DNA from: Opitutia bacterium
GTDB lineage: Bacteria > Verrucomicrobiota > Verrucomicrobiia > Opitutales > Coraliomargaritaceae
Reading direction: 5' to 3'
Length of the DNA: 41,739 bases
Assembly (NCBI GenBank): GCA_002862945.1
Contig: PKCJ01000033.1
Coordinates: 1-41,739 of the forward strand
Positions 8,846-17,079 of this stretch are shown here, one piece after another (position 1 is the stretch's first letter; each line of letters opens with the position of its first letter). Made by a program: the position numbers and the translations under genes. The notes below the pieces were generated by a model. The model made no database searches and was not told the origin of the DNA. It saw only the letters and a list, made by a program, of their open reading frames with translations.

Positions 8846-9049
8846 ATGAGTACAGGAAATGTAAAATGGTTCGACGCCGAAAAAGGCTACGGATTCATCA
8901 CCCCCGAAGATGGCGGCAAAGATCTCTTTGTTCACCATTCTGAAATCAAAATGGACGGCTATGCCTCCCTCGAAGACGGTCAACAAGTCTCCTTCGAAAT
9001 CGGCAGCGGACCTAAGGGCCCATGTGCAACTGAAGTTACACCAGCTTAA
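8846..9049 (+). CDS. Cold-shock domain protein (CspA family)
   Basis: A 67-residue single-domain cold-shock protein that binds single-stranded RNA and DNA. Both nucleic-acid-binding motifs are intact: [12 protein letters not shown] (RNP1-like) and LFVHHSEI (RNP2-like). The end, [20 protein letters not shown], is typical for the family. The gene stands alone, 290 bases from the divergent thioesterase start, with an AT-rich leader of about 140 bases, and is followed by a strong intrinsic terminator. It is therefore a single-gene transcript. Whether it is cold-induced cannot be read from the sequence. Confidence 0.96.
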   Translation: MSTGNVKWFDAEKGYGFITPEDGGKDLFVHHSEIKMDGYASLEDGQQVSFEIGSGPKGPCATEVTPA

Positions 9050-9075
9050 CCCGAGTAATCACCCATTTTTATGGC

Positions 9076-9108
9076 AAAACGCGTTCCCTGCTGGGAGCGC
9101 GTTTTTTT
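9076..9108 (+). terminator. Rho-independent terminator of the cold-shock gene
   Basis: A 12-13-pair stem built from AAACGCGTTCCC and GGGAGCGCGTTT with one G-T pair and a four-base loop TGCT, running straight into seven T residues. It lies 27 bases after the cold-shock stop codon. This is the clearest intrinsic terminator on the plus strand of this window. Confidence 0.92.
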
Positions 9109-9245
9109 ATTTGGGAAATAAGGCTACCTCTCGCAGATCGCAAATAAGAACCGATATGACTATCTTCGTTCGACCGTTAATTTGTAGCAGACTCCTTGCA
9201 AAGTCTGAATTTTCCACAGAGCGATGTGATTTTGAATTGTGGTAG

Positions 9246-10217
9246 TTAGATTAGTAATGAACGACTCGGCGTGCTCAGCAACACTTCACCAACTTTAATC
9301 GAGTAACCTCGTAAGAAATCGGGCACAGGCAGCATGCGCCCGCTAGGGCGTTGAAGTTCATGTATGCGTAATAGACCCATGCCGGTGGCAACATCAAGGG
9401 TCTCACCTGCAACAATTACGCTACCAGGTTGCTCAGAGGTAATTGACTCGTCAAGTGAGCACTTACCTACTTTGACGCGCGTTTCGCCATGGTCAAAGAA
9501 ACCACCAGGCCAAGGAGTGAACGCGCGAAGTCGAGCGTCGATCGACGCAGCTGTTTGAGTGAAATCGAGTGCGCCATCTTCTTTCGAAATTTTACGACAA
9601 TGAGTAGCCAGACTGGCATTCTGCGGAGCTAAGTTTAGCTCACCAAGAAGCGACGCTTTTAAATTTCGACCTAAAAGAGCTAGCACCGCTTGGCCAACTT
9701 TATTGCGGACAGTTGGACTCGTGTCCCCATTTTCTATACATACGCGCTCGCAGTCTGCAACCGCCCCTGCGTCCATTTCTTTGACTACTTGCATCAAACA
9801 GACACCCGTCTCTACTTCGCCATGGGCAATGGCAGCCTCGATTGGCGACGCTCCGCGATAGGCAGGTAGAATCGAACCGTGGAAATTGAGCATACCATGC
9901 CTTGGCGCCTCGCGCACTGCTTTGGGTAAGAAGTGCCCGTAGGCCATAACGAAGGCGAGCGCGACTTGCTGGGCACGCAACCAATCAGCTAGTGCCGCAT
10001 CGGGCTTTTCAGGCTGAAAGAGTGGGATACCTTTCGAACTGGCAAATTCCGCGACAGAGTTTTGTTGAAACTTTTTACCTCGCCCTTGTCGACGGTCTGG
10101 CTGCGAGACCACTCCTACAAGCGTGCAAAAATCGCAAGCCTGCTCATGGAGATACTGTAGGCCAGGTAAACATATGGCGTCGGAGCCGAAATAAACAATT
10201 TTTGGTAGGACTGGCAT
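9246..10217 (-). CDS. fmt: Methionyl-tRNA formyltransferase
   Basis: Transfers a formyl group from 10-formyl-tetrahydrofolate to the initiator Met-tRNA. The 323-residue product has the normal length. The N-terminal formyltransferase domain shows KIVYFGSDAICLPGL, the SQPDRRQGRGKK loop, and the catalytic-region motif LNFHGSILPAYRGASPI at about residues 106-122. The C-terminal tRNA-binding domain includes LRAFTPWPGGFF. I start at the ATG at 10217. Seven extra codons upstream (ATG at 10238) precede the conserved strand and are not needed. No def (peptide deformylase) gene is adjacent. It stands 91 bases downstream of the exonuclease gene. Confidence 0.96.
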   Translation of the reverse strand: MPVLPKIVYFGSDAICLPGLQYLHEQACDFCTLVGVVSQPDRRQGRGKKFQQNSVAEFASSKGIPLFQPEKPDAALADWLRAQQVALAFVMAYGHFLPKAVREAPRHGMLNFHGSILPAYRGASPIEAAIAHGEVETGVCLMQVVKEMDAGAVADCERVCIENGDTSPTVRNKVGQAVLALLGRNLKASLLGELNLAPQNASLATHCRKISKEDGALDFTQTAASIDARLRAFTPWPGGFFDHGETRVKVGKCSLDESITSEQPGSVIVAGETLDVATGMGLLRIHELQRPSGRMLPVPDFLRGYSIKVGEVLLSTPSRSLLI

Positions 10218-10329
10218 GGGTTGTAGATAAACCATCAAGGCGTGTTGCCGAAACTGTAAAATTTTGATCGCTTGGACTTTGGGAATCCATAATCTAAAAA
10301 ATCATGATTTTGGCTACGAGCGCAATTAG

Positions 10330-10989
10330 TTAGAGAAATTCCTGTTGACCCATTGCATCACGGGCAGTACCAGACGCAGCGCTTTGCAGAAAGAGCCAGC
10401 GCAGGCTGGCATCTTTTAGAGTTGGTTCTTCGGTCAGGCGGCGCAAGAGCAAGGCAGAGGCGATTGCATCGTAAAGAGCGCAGTGGTAGTGGCGGCGCTC
10501 TGCAGGACAAATCGTGACGGCTTGGACGTCGAGGGTGGCCTGAAGATCGAAGATTTCGATGAGTGCTTGAAGCTTATGGTTTTCAAGCTGCGGATAAACG
10601 CGCCGGTAAATATGTAGGGTATCGAGCCAGGGCGCCCAAGTTGCGGTCGTCTGCCCAGGTTCCGCAAAATCTGGCGAAGTGCGCGGGCATGGCCAAACGG
10701 CACGTAAGAAACCGTCTTCAACCGAGGCATTGTGGGCGCAGAAGGCTCCCGATTGGCGAAGGCGAGCGAAGAGTGACCAATCGGCCTCGAATATGGCCTC
10801 GCACGAAGCGCGGTCTTCAGAAATACCGTGCTGCCCTCGGTCAAAGTCAGTAATCGTACCAGCAGGAGCGCAGATCCGCGTATGCGAATCGACAATCTCT
10901 CCATTCTCCAGCGTGACGTAGCCATACTCCACGACGCCACTTTGGCGGCTGCCTTCAAAATCGATAACGTGGATGGGAGTGTCGAACAT
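10330..10989 (-). CDS. DEDDh-family 3'-5' exonuclease
   Basis: A 219-residue protein of the DnaQ-like exonuclease superfamily. Exo I reads VIDFEGS near the N-terminus (catalytic D and E), Exo II lies in AHNASVEDGFLRAVWP (the HNAS...D pattern), and Exo III reads HYHCALYDAIASALLL (H...D), which makes it DEDDh type. The domain ends soon after Exo III, and a short tail ending QQEFL follows. It could proofread, repair or process RNA, and the sequence does not say which. I start at the ATG at 10989, seven codons inside the longest reading, because VIDFEGS normally sits close to the start. Confidence 0.85.
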   Translation of the reverse strand: MFDTPIHVIDFEGSRQSGVVEYGYVTLENGEIVDSHTRICAPAGTITDFDRGQHGISEDRASCEAIFEADWSLFARLRQSGAFCAHNASVEDGFLRAVWPCPRTSPDFAEPGQTTATWAPWLDTLHIYRRVYPQLENHKLQALIEIFDLQATLDVQAVTICPAERRHYHCALYDAIASALLLRRLTEEPTLKDASLRWLFLQSAASGTARDAMGQQEFL

Positions 10990-11160
10990 GTGGTCAATCC
11001 TAATATTCAAAGGCTAACTGACTGGGTGAATTGAGCAAGCTCAGACGCTACTGTTTCGCAGTCATAGATAGAGCGATGAGCATCTACCTGTGCTTAAGAT
11101 AGGACGAGACGGACTAACGAAGCCTTTGCCTCTGTTGATTTTTCAAATTTGATATTTGAT

Positions 11161-11179
11161 TGAACGGCTCAGTCGTTCA
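11161..11179. promoter_or_regulatory. Short inverted repeat before the permease genes
   Basis: TGAACG at 11161-11166 pairs with CGTTCA at 11174-11179 around GCTCAGT, 20 bases before the oppB start. The size and position suit an operator or a small leader hairpin. There is no further support. Confidence 0.3.
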
Positions 11180-11198
11180 GATAAGAAATACCTAACTA

Positions 11199-12119
11199 AT
11201 GTATCTTTTAATTCTAAAACGTTTACTGCAAGCTATCCCTACGCTATGGGTGATTGCGACGGCGACGTTTATTTTGATGCAGTTAACACCAGGTGGCCCG
11301 TTCGATGTCGAGAAGGACATACCTGAAGAGGTTCAGGCCCTGATCAATGCCCACTACGGCCTTGATCTGCCAAGGCATGAGCAATACTTCCGCTTTCTTG
11401 AGCAACGACTACGGGGAGACTTTGGTCCCTCCTATAAATACGCAGGCTGGGATGTGGATGAAATCATTGCACAAAGCTTCCCCGTGTCGTTGGAACTAGG
11501 GCTCTATGCCTTGCTCGTGGCGTTGACAGTCGGCACACCTATCGGCGTGCTCGCGGCACTGCGACATAATCGGCCTTCGGAAAGTGTGCTAATGGGCTTT
11601 GCCATGCTGGGTATTTGCCTGCCTGCGTTTGTATTGGGGCCAATTCTGATCATGGTGTTCAGCATGCAACTCGGCTGGTTCAACCCATTCGGTTGGAACA
11701 CGCTAGGCGACCGCGTATTGCCCGTGGTTACGTTGGGGCTTTTTTATGCAGCTTACATCGCAAGGCTCGCACGAAGCGGGATGCTAGATGTGATGCGACT
11801 GGATTATATCCGCACTGCACATGCAAAAGGGCTCGCTCAAAAAGCGGTGGTAATGCGCCACGCACTGCGCACGGCGCTCTACCCAGTGGTGGCCTATTTA
11901 GGACCCGCTGTGGCCGGCTTGATCAGTGGTTCTTTTGTAGTGGAAACAATTTTTTTCATCCCAGGGTTGGGTAGTTTCTTCGTCAACTCAGCCTTCAACC
12001 GCGACAGCACAATGGTGATGGGCACGGTACTTTTTTATGCAGTACTAATTTTGTTTTTTAACCTTTTAGTGGATCTGATTCAGATGTGGATGAATCCGCG
12101 CACGCGCCATGATGACTAG
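11199..12119 (+). CDS. Peptide-type ABC transporter permease, DppB/OppB family
   Basis: Inner-membrane subunit of an ABC importer for peptides, nickel or similar small solutes, 306 residues. It starts MYLLILKRLLQAIPTLWVIA, the typical first helix, and then shows the QLTPGGPFDVEKD periplasmic segment and HYGLDLPRHEQYFRFL. The EAA loop that contacts the ATPase is visible near YIRTAHAKGLAQKAVVMRHA. The signature GSFVVETIFFIPGLGSFFV lies near the C-terminus. The end overlaps the next permease gene by 11 bases, so they are translationally coupled. No ATPase or substrate-binding gene adjoins, and the substrate is unknown. Confidence 0.94.
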   Translation: MYLLILKRLLQAIPTLWVIATATFILMQLTPGGPFDVEKDIPEEVQALINAHYGLDLPRHEQYFRFLEQRLRGDFGPSYKYAGWDVDEIIAQSFPVSLELGLYALLVALTVGTPIGVLAALRHNRPSESVLMGFAMLGICLPAFVLGPILIMVFSMQLGWFNPFGWNTLGDRVLPVVTLGLFYAAYIARLARSGMLDVMRLDYIRTAHAKGLAQKAVVMRHALRTALYPVVAYLGPAVAGLISGSFVVETIFFIPGLGSFFVNSAFNRDSTMVMGTVLFYAVLILFFNLLVDLIQMWMNPRTRHDD

Positions 12120-12996
12120 GCTAGAACGAGAGCTAGCCAGCACCGACGCTCGCTCGCTAGGTCGAGATGCTTGGGAGCAACTCTGCGCAAACCGCATGGC
12201 TCGGATCGGTGGCGGCTTATTTATGGGGATCGCCCTACTCTGTTTGATTGGTCCGTTCTTCGTGCCGCACTCGCATGAGACAACACAGCTCGCCTATGGA
12301 GCGCAGGCACCGTCGTGGACGCACTGGTTTGGCACCGACGAGCTCGGGCGAGACATCCTCGTACGAACCTTGATCGGTGGCCGTATTTCCATCGGGGTGG
12401 GCTTCGCGGCGACGATGGTAGCACTCTTAATCGGGGTCGTATACGGAATGATCGCAGGATATTACGGTGGGCGCATAGAAGCTGCGATGATGCGATTCGT
12501 CGATACGCTTTACGCCCTACCGTTTACCATTATCGTGATTCTCTTAACCGTGCTTTTGGGGCGAAGCATCTTACTCATCTTTCTCGCGATCGGTGCGGTC
12601 GAGTGGTTAACTATGGCGCGCATCGTGCGTGGACAGACGAAGGCACTACGTAAGCAAACATTCGTTGATGCGGCTATTGTCGGTGGGGCGCCAACACGGC
12701 GCATACTCGCACGGCATATTTTGCCGAATCTTTTGAGCCCTGTGATCGTATTCACAACGCTGACGATCCCAGCGGTGATATTACTGGAATCAGTGATCAG
12801 TTTCCTTGGGCTAGGTGTACAACCTCCGACGAGTTCGTGGGGGATCTTAATTAACGAAGGTGCAGTGAAACTAGATATCTACCCTTGGATGTTGATCTTC
12901 CCTGCACTGTTTTTCTCGCTGACGATCTTCGCACTCAACTTCGTAGGCGACGGACTCCGTGATGCGCTGGATCCGAAGAGTATGGGGGAATCGTAG
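12109..12996 (+). CDS. Peptide-type ABC transporter permease, DppC/OppC family
   Basis: Second membrane subunit of the same importer, 295 residues. It has the OppC-type N-terminal helix IGGGLFMGIALLCLIGPFFV, then HWFGTDELGRDILVRTLIGG, which is diagnostic for this family. The EAA loop is FVDAAIVGGAPTRRILARHI, and the family signature LGLGVQPPTSSWGILINEGA sits near the C-terminus. The gene has ATG codons at 12109 and 12112, either of which could start it. A solute-binding protein and the DppD/DppF ATPases are absent, since the following gene is unrelated and on the other strand. The pair must use components encoded elsewhere. Confidence 0.94.
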   Translation: MMTRLERELASTDARSLGRDAWEQLCANRMARIGGGLFMGIALLCLIGPFFVPHSHETTQLAYGAQAPSWTHWFGTDELGRDILVRTLIGGRISIGVGFAATMVALLIGVVYGMIAGYYGGRIEAAMMRFVDTLYALPFTIIVILLTVLLGRSILLIFLAIGAVEWLTMARIVRGQTKALRKQTFVDAAIVGGAPTRRILARHILPNLLSPVIVFTTLTIPAVILLESVISFLGLGVQPPTSSWGILINEGAVKLDIYPWMLIFPALFFSLTIFALNFVGDGLRDALDPKSMGES

Positions 12997-13077
12997 TCAA
13001 ATATTATAGCCCTAGATTTCTACAGTCTTGGACACTTGGTTCTTCAGGCACCCCAGCGACAAAGTCGACAGAGCGAC

Positions 13078-13563
13078 CTAGAATCCCTTCTTGCGGAGTA
13101 CTTCTTGGAGCTGACTCTGAAAAGACTGCACGTCTTCAGGGCTGGGGCGATACTCGGGATCGTCGCCAGGGATGAGGCCTAGTTGACCCGCTGCGCTCAG
13201 CTGCCAACCAAGGCTGACGCCGTCACTGAATACCACAGTGCCATTAACCAATGATCCAGGCCGCGGAATGGCGTCGACATCGACAGTCACTGCGCCGTGG
13301 GCGCCCTCTTCGACTAACTCAGCTTCAGCAGGCTCGGCTGTTACGTCCTCTGCGGGCTCAACTTCTGGTGCTTCTGGTTCTCCAGGTTCCTCTTCAACAA
13401 CTGCGATATCCAGGTCGTCGACGAGAAAACGAACGTCCATATAGGTCATTGAGATTTCATAGGCTTCACGCAAGGAACGCTGGACATCAGCCAGTGAGCG
13501 GCCTTCTTGAATCCATTGTGTAATTGCGGCTTTTTGTGCATCAGAGATTTCCATATTTGGCAA
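13078..13563 (-). CDS. Hypothetical acidic protein
   Basis: A 161-residue protein that I do not recognise. The N-terminal 50 residues (ISDAQKAAITQWIQEGRSL, then LREAYEISMTYMDVRFLVDD) look like a helical domain of helix-turn-helix type. A very acidic, proline/alanine-rich linker follows from about 55 to 92 (EEEPGEPEAPEVEPAEDVTA). A small beta-rich region GSLVNGTVVFSDGVSLGWQL and an acidic helical end with FQSQLQEVLRKKGF complete it. There is no signal peptide or membrane helix, so it is probably cytoplasmic. The start may be the ATG at 13563 or at 13554. It sits alone, convergent with oppC and divergent from the SurA-like gene. Confidence 0.72.
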   Translation of the reverse strand: MPNMEISDAQKAAITQWIQEGRSLADVQRSLREAYEISMTYMDVRFLVDDLDIAVVEEEPGEPEAPEVEPAEDVTAEPAEAELVEEGAHGAVTVDVDAIPRPGSLVNGTVVFSDGVSLGWQLSAAGQLGLIPGDDPEYRPSPEDVQSFQSQLQEVLRKKGF

Positions 13564-13777
13564 ATTGAAGATGGTATGCTGGTCGTCAACTATGAAGCGG
13601 CGCTGGCGAGTCTGTTTCGAGAGATACTGTTTGGGCGTGGTGACTGCATAGCGTTAAAGCTGCGGCTAAAGAAGAGGAGAAAATAGCTTGCGGCTGATAA
13701 CATATACCGCTTGACCGTTTTAGTGACGCTTCTATTAAAATATACTATCACAAAGTATTTACCTTTTGCGCACATTT

Positions 13778-14770
13778 ATGAAGCATCTTCGCCTCTTTTA
13801 TACTCTCCTCTTCTCTGCCCATCTAATGCTAACTAGCCTGAATGCGCAGAAGGCTTCCGACCCAGAGCTACTTCGCTTGGGTAATGGAATCGCCGCCATC
13901 GCCGAAGGACAAATTATTACGGTTGAAGAACTGCGCCGCGAACTTGAACCAATCATCCCTCGTCTCCGTGTGGAAGCGCGCAACGCTCAAGAGTTCTCCA
14001 AGCGCATCAACGAGTTGAGCAAAGAGGTGCTTCAAAACATGATTGACCGCATCATCATTGTCAAAGCAGCCGAAGAAGAGGGTCTACTTTTGCCGGAGTC
14101 CTATATTGATCAAGAGTATGACGAGGTCATTGACCGCGACTTTGGTGGCGATCGTGGCCGCTTTCTCCAATACCTACGTGCCCGTGGCGAGACTGCCCGC
14201 GACTTCCGCCGAAACATCTACAAGCGAGTCGTAGTAAATGCGATGCGAGCGGAGACGCGTCGGTCACAGTCTGAGATCAGCCCCGAACAGATCGAAGAAT
14301 TTTACGTCAAAAACAAGCTACGCTTTTACCAAGAAGAGGCACTCCACTTACGCCAAGTCATCCTCACGCCGATGGCTAACGAAGGGCTTGTTCCACTACG
14401 CCAAACAGCCAAGAAGGTGATCAACGAACTCGACAGCGGTGCCAACTTCGGAGACATCGCACGTAAATACAGCCAGGACGATATGAGCCGCAACGGCGGC
14501 GATTGGGGTTGGATCGAGCGTAAGGATATCCGCAAGGAACTCAGTGACATCGCCTTCAGTCTAGAGACAAGCCAATATAGCCAACCGATCGAAATCAGCG
14601 GCACGATTTTCATCCTCTACGCAGAAGATAAACGTGAAGAAATGATCCAGCCAGTGGCCCAAGTACGCGACATTATCGAAAATGTTCTCGTCGGAGAAAT
14701 CGCCCGAGAGACTCAAGAAAAGTGGCTTAACGAACTGCGTAATGATGCTTACGTGCGCTACTTTTTATAG
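13778..14770 (+). CDS. SurA-like periplasmic peptidyl-prolyl isomerase
   Basis: An exported parvulin-type chaperone, 330 residues from the ATG at 13778. The N-terminus [20 protein letters not shown], then LNAQ, is a signal peptide with cleavage near the AQ. A SurA_N-like helical region ([18 protein letters not shown] to about residue 150) is followed by a PpiC-type rotamase domain: [10 protein letters not shown], then [25 protein letters not shown], and [20 protein letters not shown]. Such proteins help fold outer-membrane proteins, so an outer membrane is implied. A TTG at 13766 is an alternative start but adds only four residues. No lptD or other usual surA neighbours are present. Confidence 0.88.
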   Translation: MKHLRLFYTLLFSAHLMLTSLNAQKASDPELLRLGNGIAAIAEGQIITVEELRRELEPIIPRLRVEARNAQEFSKRINELSKEVLQNMIDRIIIVKAAEEEGLLLPESYIDQEYDEVIDRDFGGDRGRFLQYLRARGETARDFRRNIYKRVVVNAMRAETRRSQSEISPEQIEEFYVKNKLRFYQEEALHLRQVILTPMANEGLVPLRQTAKKVINELDSGANFGDIARKYSQDDMSRNGGDWGWIERKDIRKELSDIAFSLETSQYSQPIEISGTIFILYAEDKREEMIQPVAQVRDIIENVLVGEIARETQEKWLNELRNDAYVRYFL

Positions 14771-14861
14771 GATTTAATTGTAGCATACAAATTGGTTCGC
14801 GCCAGAGTTTCGGATCCACTAGCAGGGGCGAGAGTCTGCTCGCATCAAGGGGTAAAAAGTA

Positions 14862-15971
14862 TTATACATCTGCCAATTCCTTTTCCGTCTTGAGCCTAAG
14901 TTGACCGCAAGCAGCATTAATATCGTGACCTTTTTCACGGCGGATAGTAGCAGAGACTCTGGCCTTGCGGAGTACCTCAATGAATGCGTCTTGTCGGCGC
15001 AAACTGGGGCGTCTCCATTGGAGGCCTTTCACTGTATTATATGGGATGCAATTAACGTGGGCGTGGAGATCGTGCGCGATTTTAGCCAACTCGCGCGCCT
15101 GATCGAGACTGTCGTTGACATCTTCAATCAAAATAAACTCCAGTGTTAGCATGCGACCGTGCCTTTGCTGGAAGGCTCGCGCGGCAGGAATCAACACTTC
15201 AAGCGGGTATTTTTTATTGATCGGCATGATCTGCTGGCGGACTTCGTTTGTGGCTCCGTGCAGTGAAATCGCTAGGCGCACTGCAATCCCTTCCTCGGCC
15301 AGCTTAAGAATCTGCGGCGCAAGGCCGGAAGTAGATACCGTGATGCGGCGAGCACCGAAGTTGAGTCCCCATTTGGCATTCAAAATACGAATGGTGCGAA
15401 GCAGAGTGTCGTAATTCGAGAGTGGCTCACCCATGCCCATGAAGACGATGTTATCAAAAGAGGCAATCTCCTCTCGGGCGCGATCGGTGTGAGCATCTTC
15501 GCGGCGGCAAATATGCATGAGTTGAGAGACGACTTCTGCCGCCAACAGATTACGCCGAAAGCCAGCCAATCCAGAGGCGCAAAACTTACAGCCAAAAGCG
15601 CAACCTACTTGGATAGACACGCAGACGGTCTTGCGTGAGTCCTCCTGTCCAACGCCTTTTTGTGGTGCACGGATCAGAACGGTCTCGATCAGTGATTTGT
15701 CTTCGAGCTCAAGGAGCAGCTTTTGGGTGACATCGTCAGAGCGCTTATCTATGACAGGCGCGGTAGGATAGATGATGAAATTTTCTTCGAGCCAAGCCCG
15801 GAAATCCTTCGGCAGATTTGTCATAACATCCCACGAATCTACGCGCTTTTTGTAAAGCCACTCCATGACTTGATTGGCGCGGAATCCCTTGTGCCCTGCC
15901 GCTACGATTTGGCCTTTCAAGCTTTCTAAAGTTTCGCCGAAGAGGCTTGGTTTCTGAGGTGTGAATCGCAC
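14862..15971 (-). CDS. rlmN: 23S rRNA (A2503-C2) methyltransferase / tRNA A37 methyltransferase
   Basis: Radical-SAM enzyme that methylates C2 of A2503 in 23S rRNA and of A37 in some tRNAs, using a 4Fe-4S cluster. The 369-residue product carries the CxxxCxxC cluster motif GCAFGCKFCASG (cysteines 124, 128 and 131). The second catalytic cysteine near the C-terminus is at 355 in DINAACGQLR. VFMGMGEPLSNYD, containing the GEP motif, is also present. The first in-frame start is GTG, and the length agrees with the family. Nothing is missing, so the protein should be active. Confidence 0.95.
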   Translation of the reverse strand: MRFTPQKPSLFGETLESLKGQIVAAGHKGFRANQVMEWLYKKRVDSWDVMTNLPKDFRAWLEENFIIYPTAPVIDKRSDDVTQKLLLELEDKSLIETVLIRAPQKGVGQEDSRKTVCVSIQVGCAFGCKFCASGLAGFRRNLLAAEVVSQLMHICRREDAHTDRAREEIASFDNIVFMGMGEPLSNYDTLLRTIRILNAKWGLNFGARRITVSTSGLAPQILKLAEEGIAVRLAISLHGATNEVRQQIMPINKKYPLEVLIPAARAFQQRHGRMLTLEFILIEDVNDSLDQARELAKIAHDLHAHVNCIPYNTVKGLQWRRPSLRRQDAFIEVLRKARVSATIRREKGHDINAACGQLRLKTEKELADV

Positions 15972-16040
15972 GAAGTTGAAACTGCACGCTTTGCACAGGA
16001 ATGGAAGTTAGAAGTATAAATCTAAAAGCTGACTAAAATT

Positions 16041-16793
16041 TTAGCTCCTAGCTGAAACCTCTGGCTTTTTTACTATCCAAAAACGGCAGTCATCAGAAAA
16101 GGCTTCTACCTCGGCGGACTCTTTACACAGTTCGCTGCGCATGACGGATACTTCGATATGAAAACCTACTTTATTTAGAAGCAACTGCATCTCTGATACT
16201 GTGGGGACATGCATAAAGTGCATACCGTGATCAGTCGGCTCAGTGCGATCGCCGAAGTCTTCTAGCTCGGGCTTCTCTGTGCCATATTCCCAACGAAGAG
16301 TTTCAGCCTTCCAAAAATCTTGGTTGGTAGAGCAATCGCGATCATGCGTGGTAAAGACAAACCAAGCACCCGAGCGAAGCACCCGAAAGACCTCGCTCAG
16401 CGCGCGCTCACGCTGAGCTGACTTTGGAATTTGCATCAGACCGTTGAATCCGAAAATCGCTCCATCGAAAATCTCATCTTCAAACTCCAAGCAGGTCGCA
16501 TCAGCCACTCGGCTATGAATCGCATAATCCAATCGCTTAGTCAGATATCGGGTCTTGCCTACCATGTTTCGCGCGTAGTCGGTGGCCAGAAGATTGTGGA
16601 AACCCAGCTCATAGAGCCCGATCGCAATACGCCCCGCTCCACAACCTAACTCCAGCAGAGAATCCTCTGGCGAGAATAAGCGAGTTAAGATCTTTTCCTC
16701 TGACGCCCACAGCCCCAGCTCCACAGCAGCTTTAGCGTAGTCATCCACCACTTCATCGGAGTCGAAATAAGCCTGCACATTTTTTACGTCCAT
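16041..16793 (-). CDS. Class I SAM-dependent methyltransferase, substrate unknown
   Basis: A 250-residue Rossmann-fold methyltransferase. Motif I reads LLELGCGAGRIAIGL at about residues 46-60, motif II is LLATDYARNMVGKTR, and the post-motif FRVLRSGAWFVFTTHDRD is present. An N-terminal cap (YFDSDEVVDDYAKAAVELGL) precedes the core, and the C-terminal half adds a beta insertion with a histidine-rich GMHFMHVPTVSEMQLLL segment. This belongs to the broad Methyltransf_11/25 group, which acts on many small molecules. Nothing in the neighbourhood narrows the substrate. It lies 69 bases upstream of the rlmN start on the same strand. Confidence 0.86.
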   Translation of the reverse strand: MDVKNVQAYFDSDEVVDDYAKAAVELGLWASEEKILTRLFSPEDSLLELGCGAGRIAIGLYELGFHNLLATDYARNMVGKTRYLTKRLDYAIHSRVADATCLEFEDEIFDGAIFGFNGLMQIPKSAQRERALSEVFRVLRSGAWFVFTTHDRDCSTNQDFWKAETLRWEYGTEKPELEDFGDRTEPTDHGMHFMHVPTVSEMQLLLNKVGFHIEVSVMRSELCKESAEVEAFSDDCRFWIVKKPEVSARS

Positions 16794-17047
16794 TTACTTA
16801 ATTTAATGTGACTCTAACGATCTGGCAAATCGAAACAAGAGCATGCAAATTGAGGAAGACCAGTTTCTTTTCTAAAGAATGCGAGAAATGCTACCCTACC
16901 TGCGCATCTAATGCATCGACTGACAGGCAAATTGAACCATTCTTAGGCTCGATGGTCAAATCGGCTTAGCCAACCCGTAGAAACTTAGTATTCACTCATT
17001 AAAAAAGTAATTGAATGCAGAAATATTTTGTATGTTGCTAATAGAAT

Positions 17048-17072
17048 GTTAGTTTCCATTTTTTAAACTAAC
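17048..17072. promoter_or_regulatory. Inverted repeat just before the MotA/ExbB-like gene
   Basis: GTTAGTTT at 17048-17055 pairs perfectly with AAACTAAC at 17065-17072, leaving a nine-base loop. It ends seven bases before the ATG at 17080, where a ribosome-binding site would be, and no Shine-Dalgarno sequence is visible. It could be an operator or a hairpin that controls translation. Confidence 0.45.
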
Positions 17073-17079
17073 TCTATAA

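Noticed and set aside
10434..10997. Second minus-strand frame of 187 codons in the exonuclease gene
   Set aside because: It is out of frame with the intact Exo I-III motifs and rich in Ser/Arg, as expected of a shadow frame.
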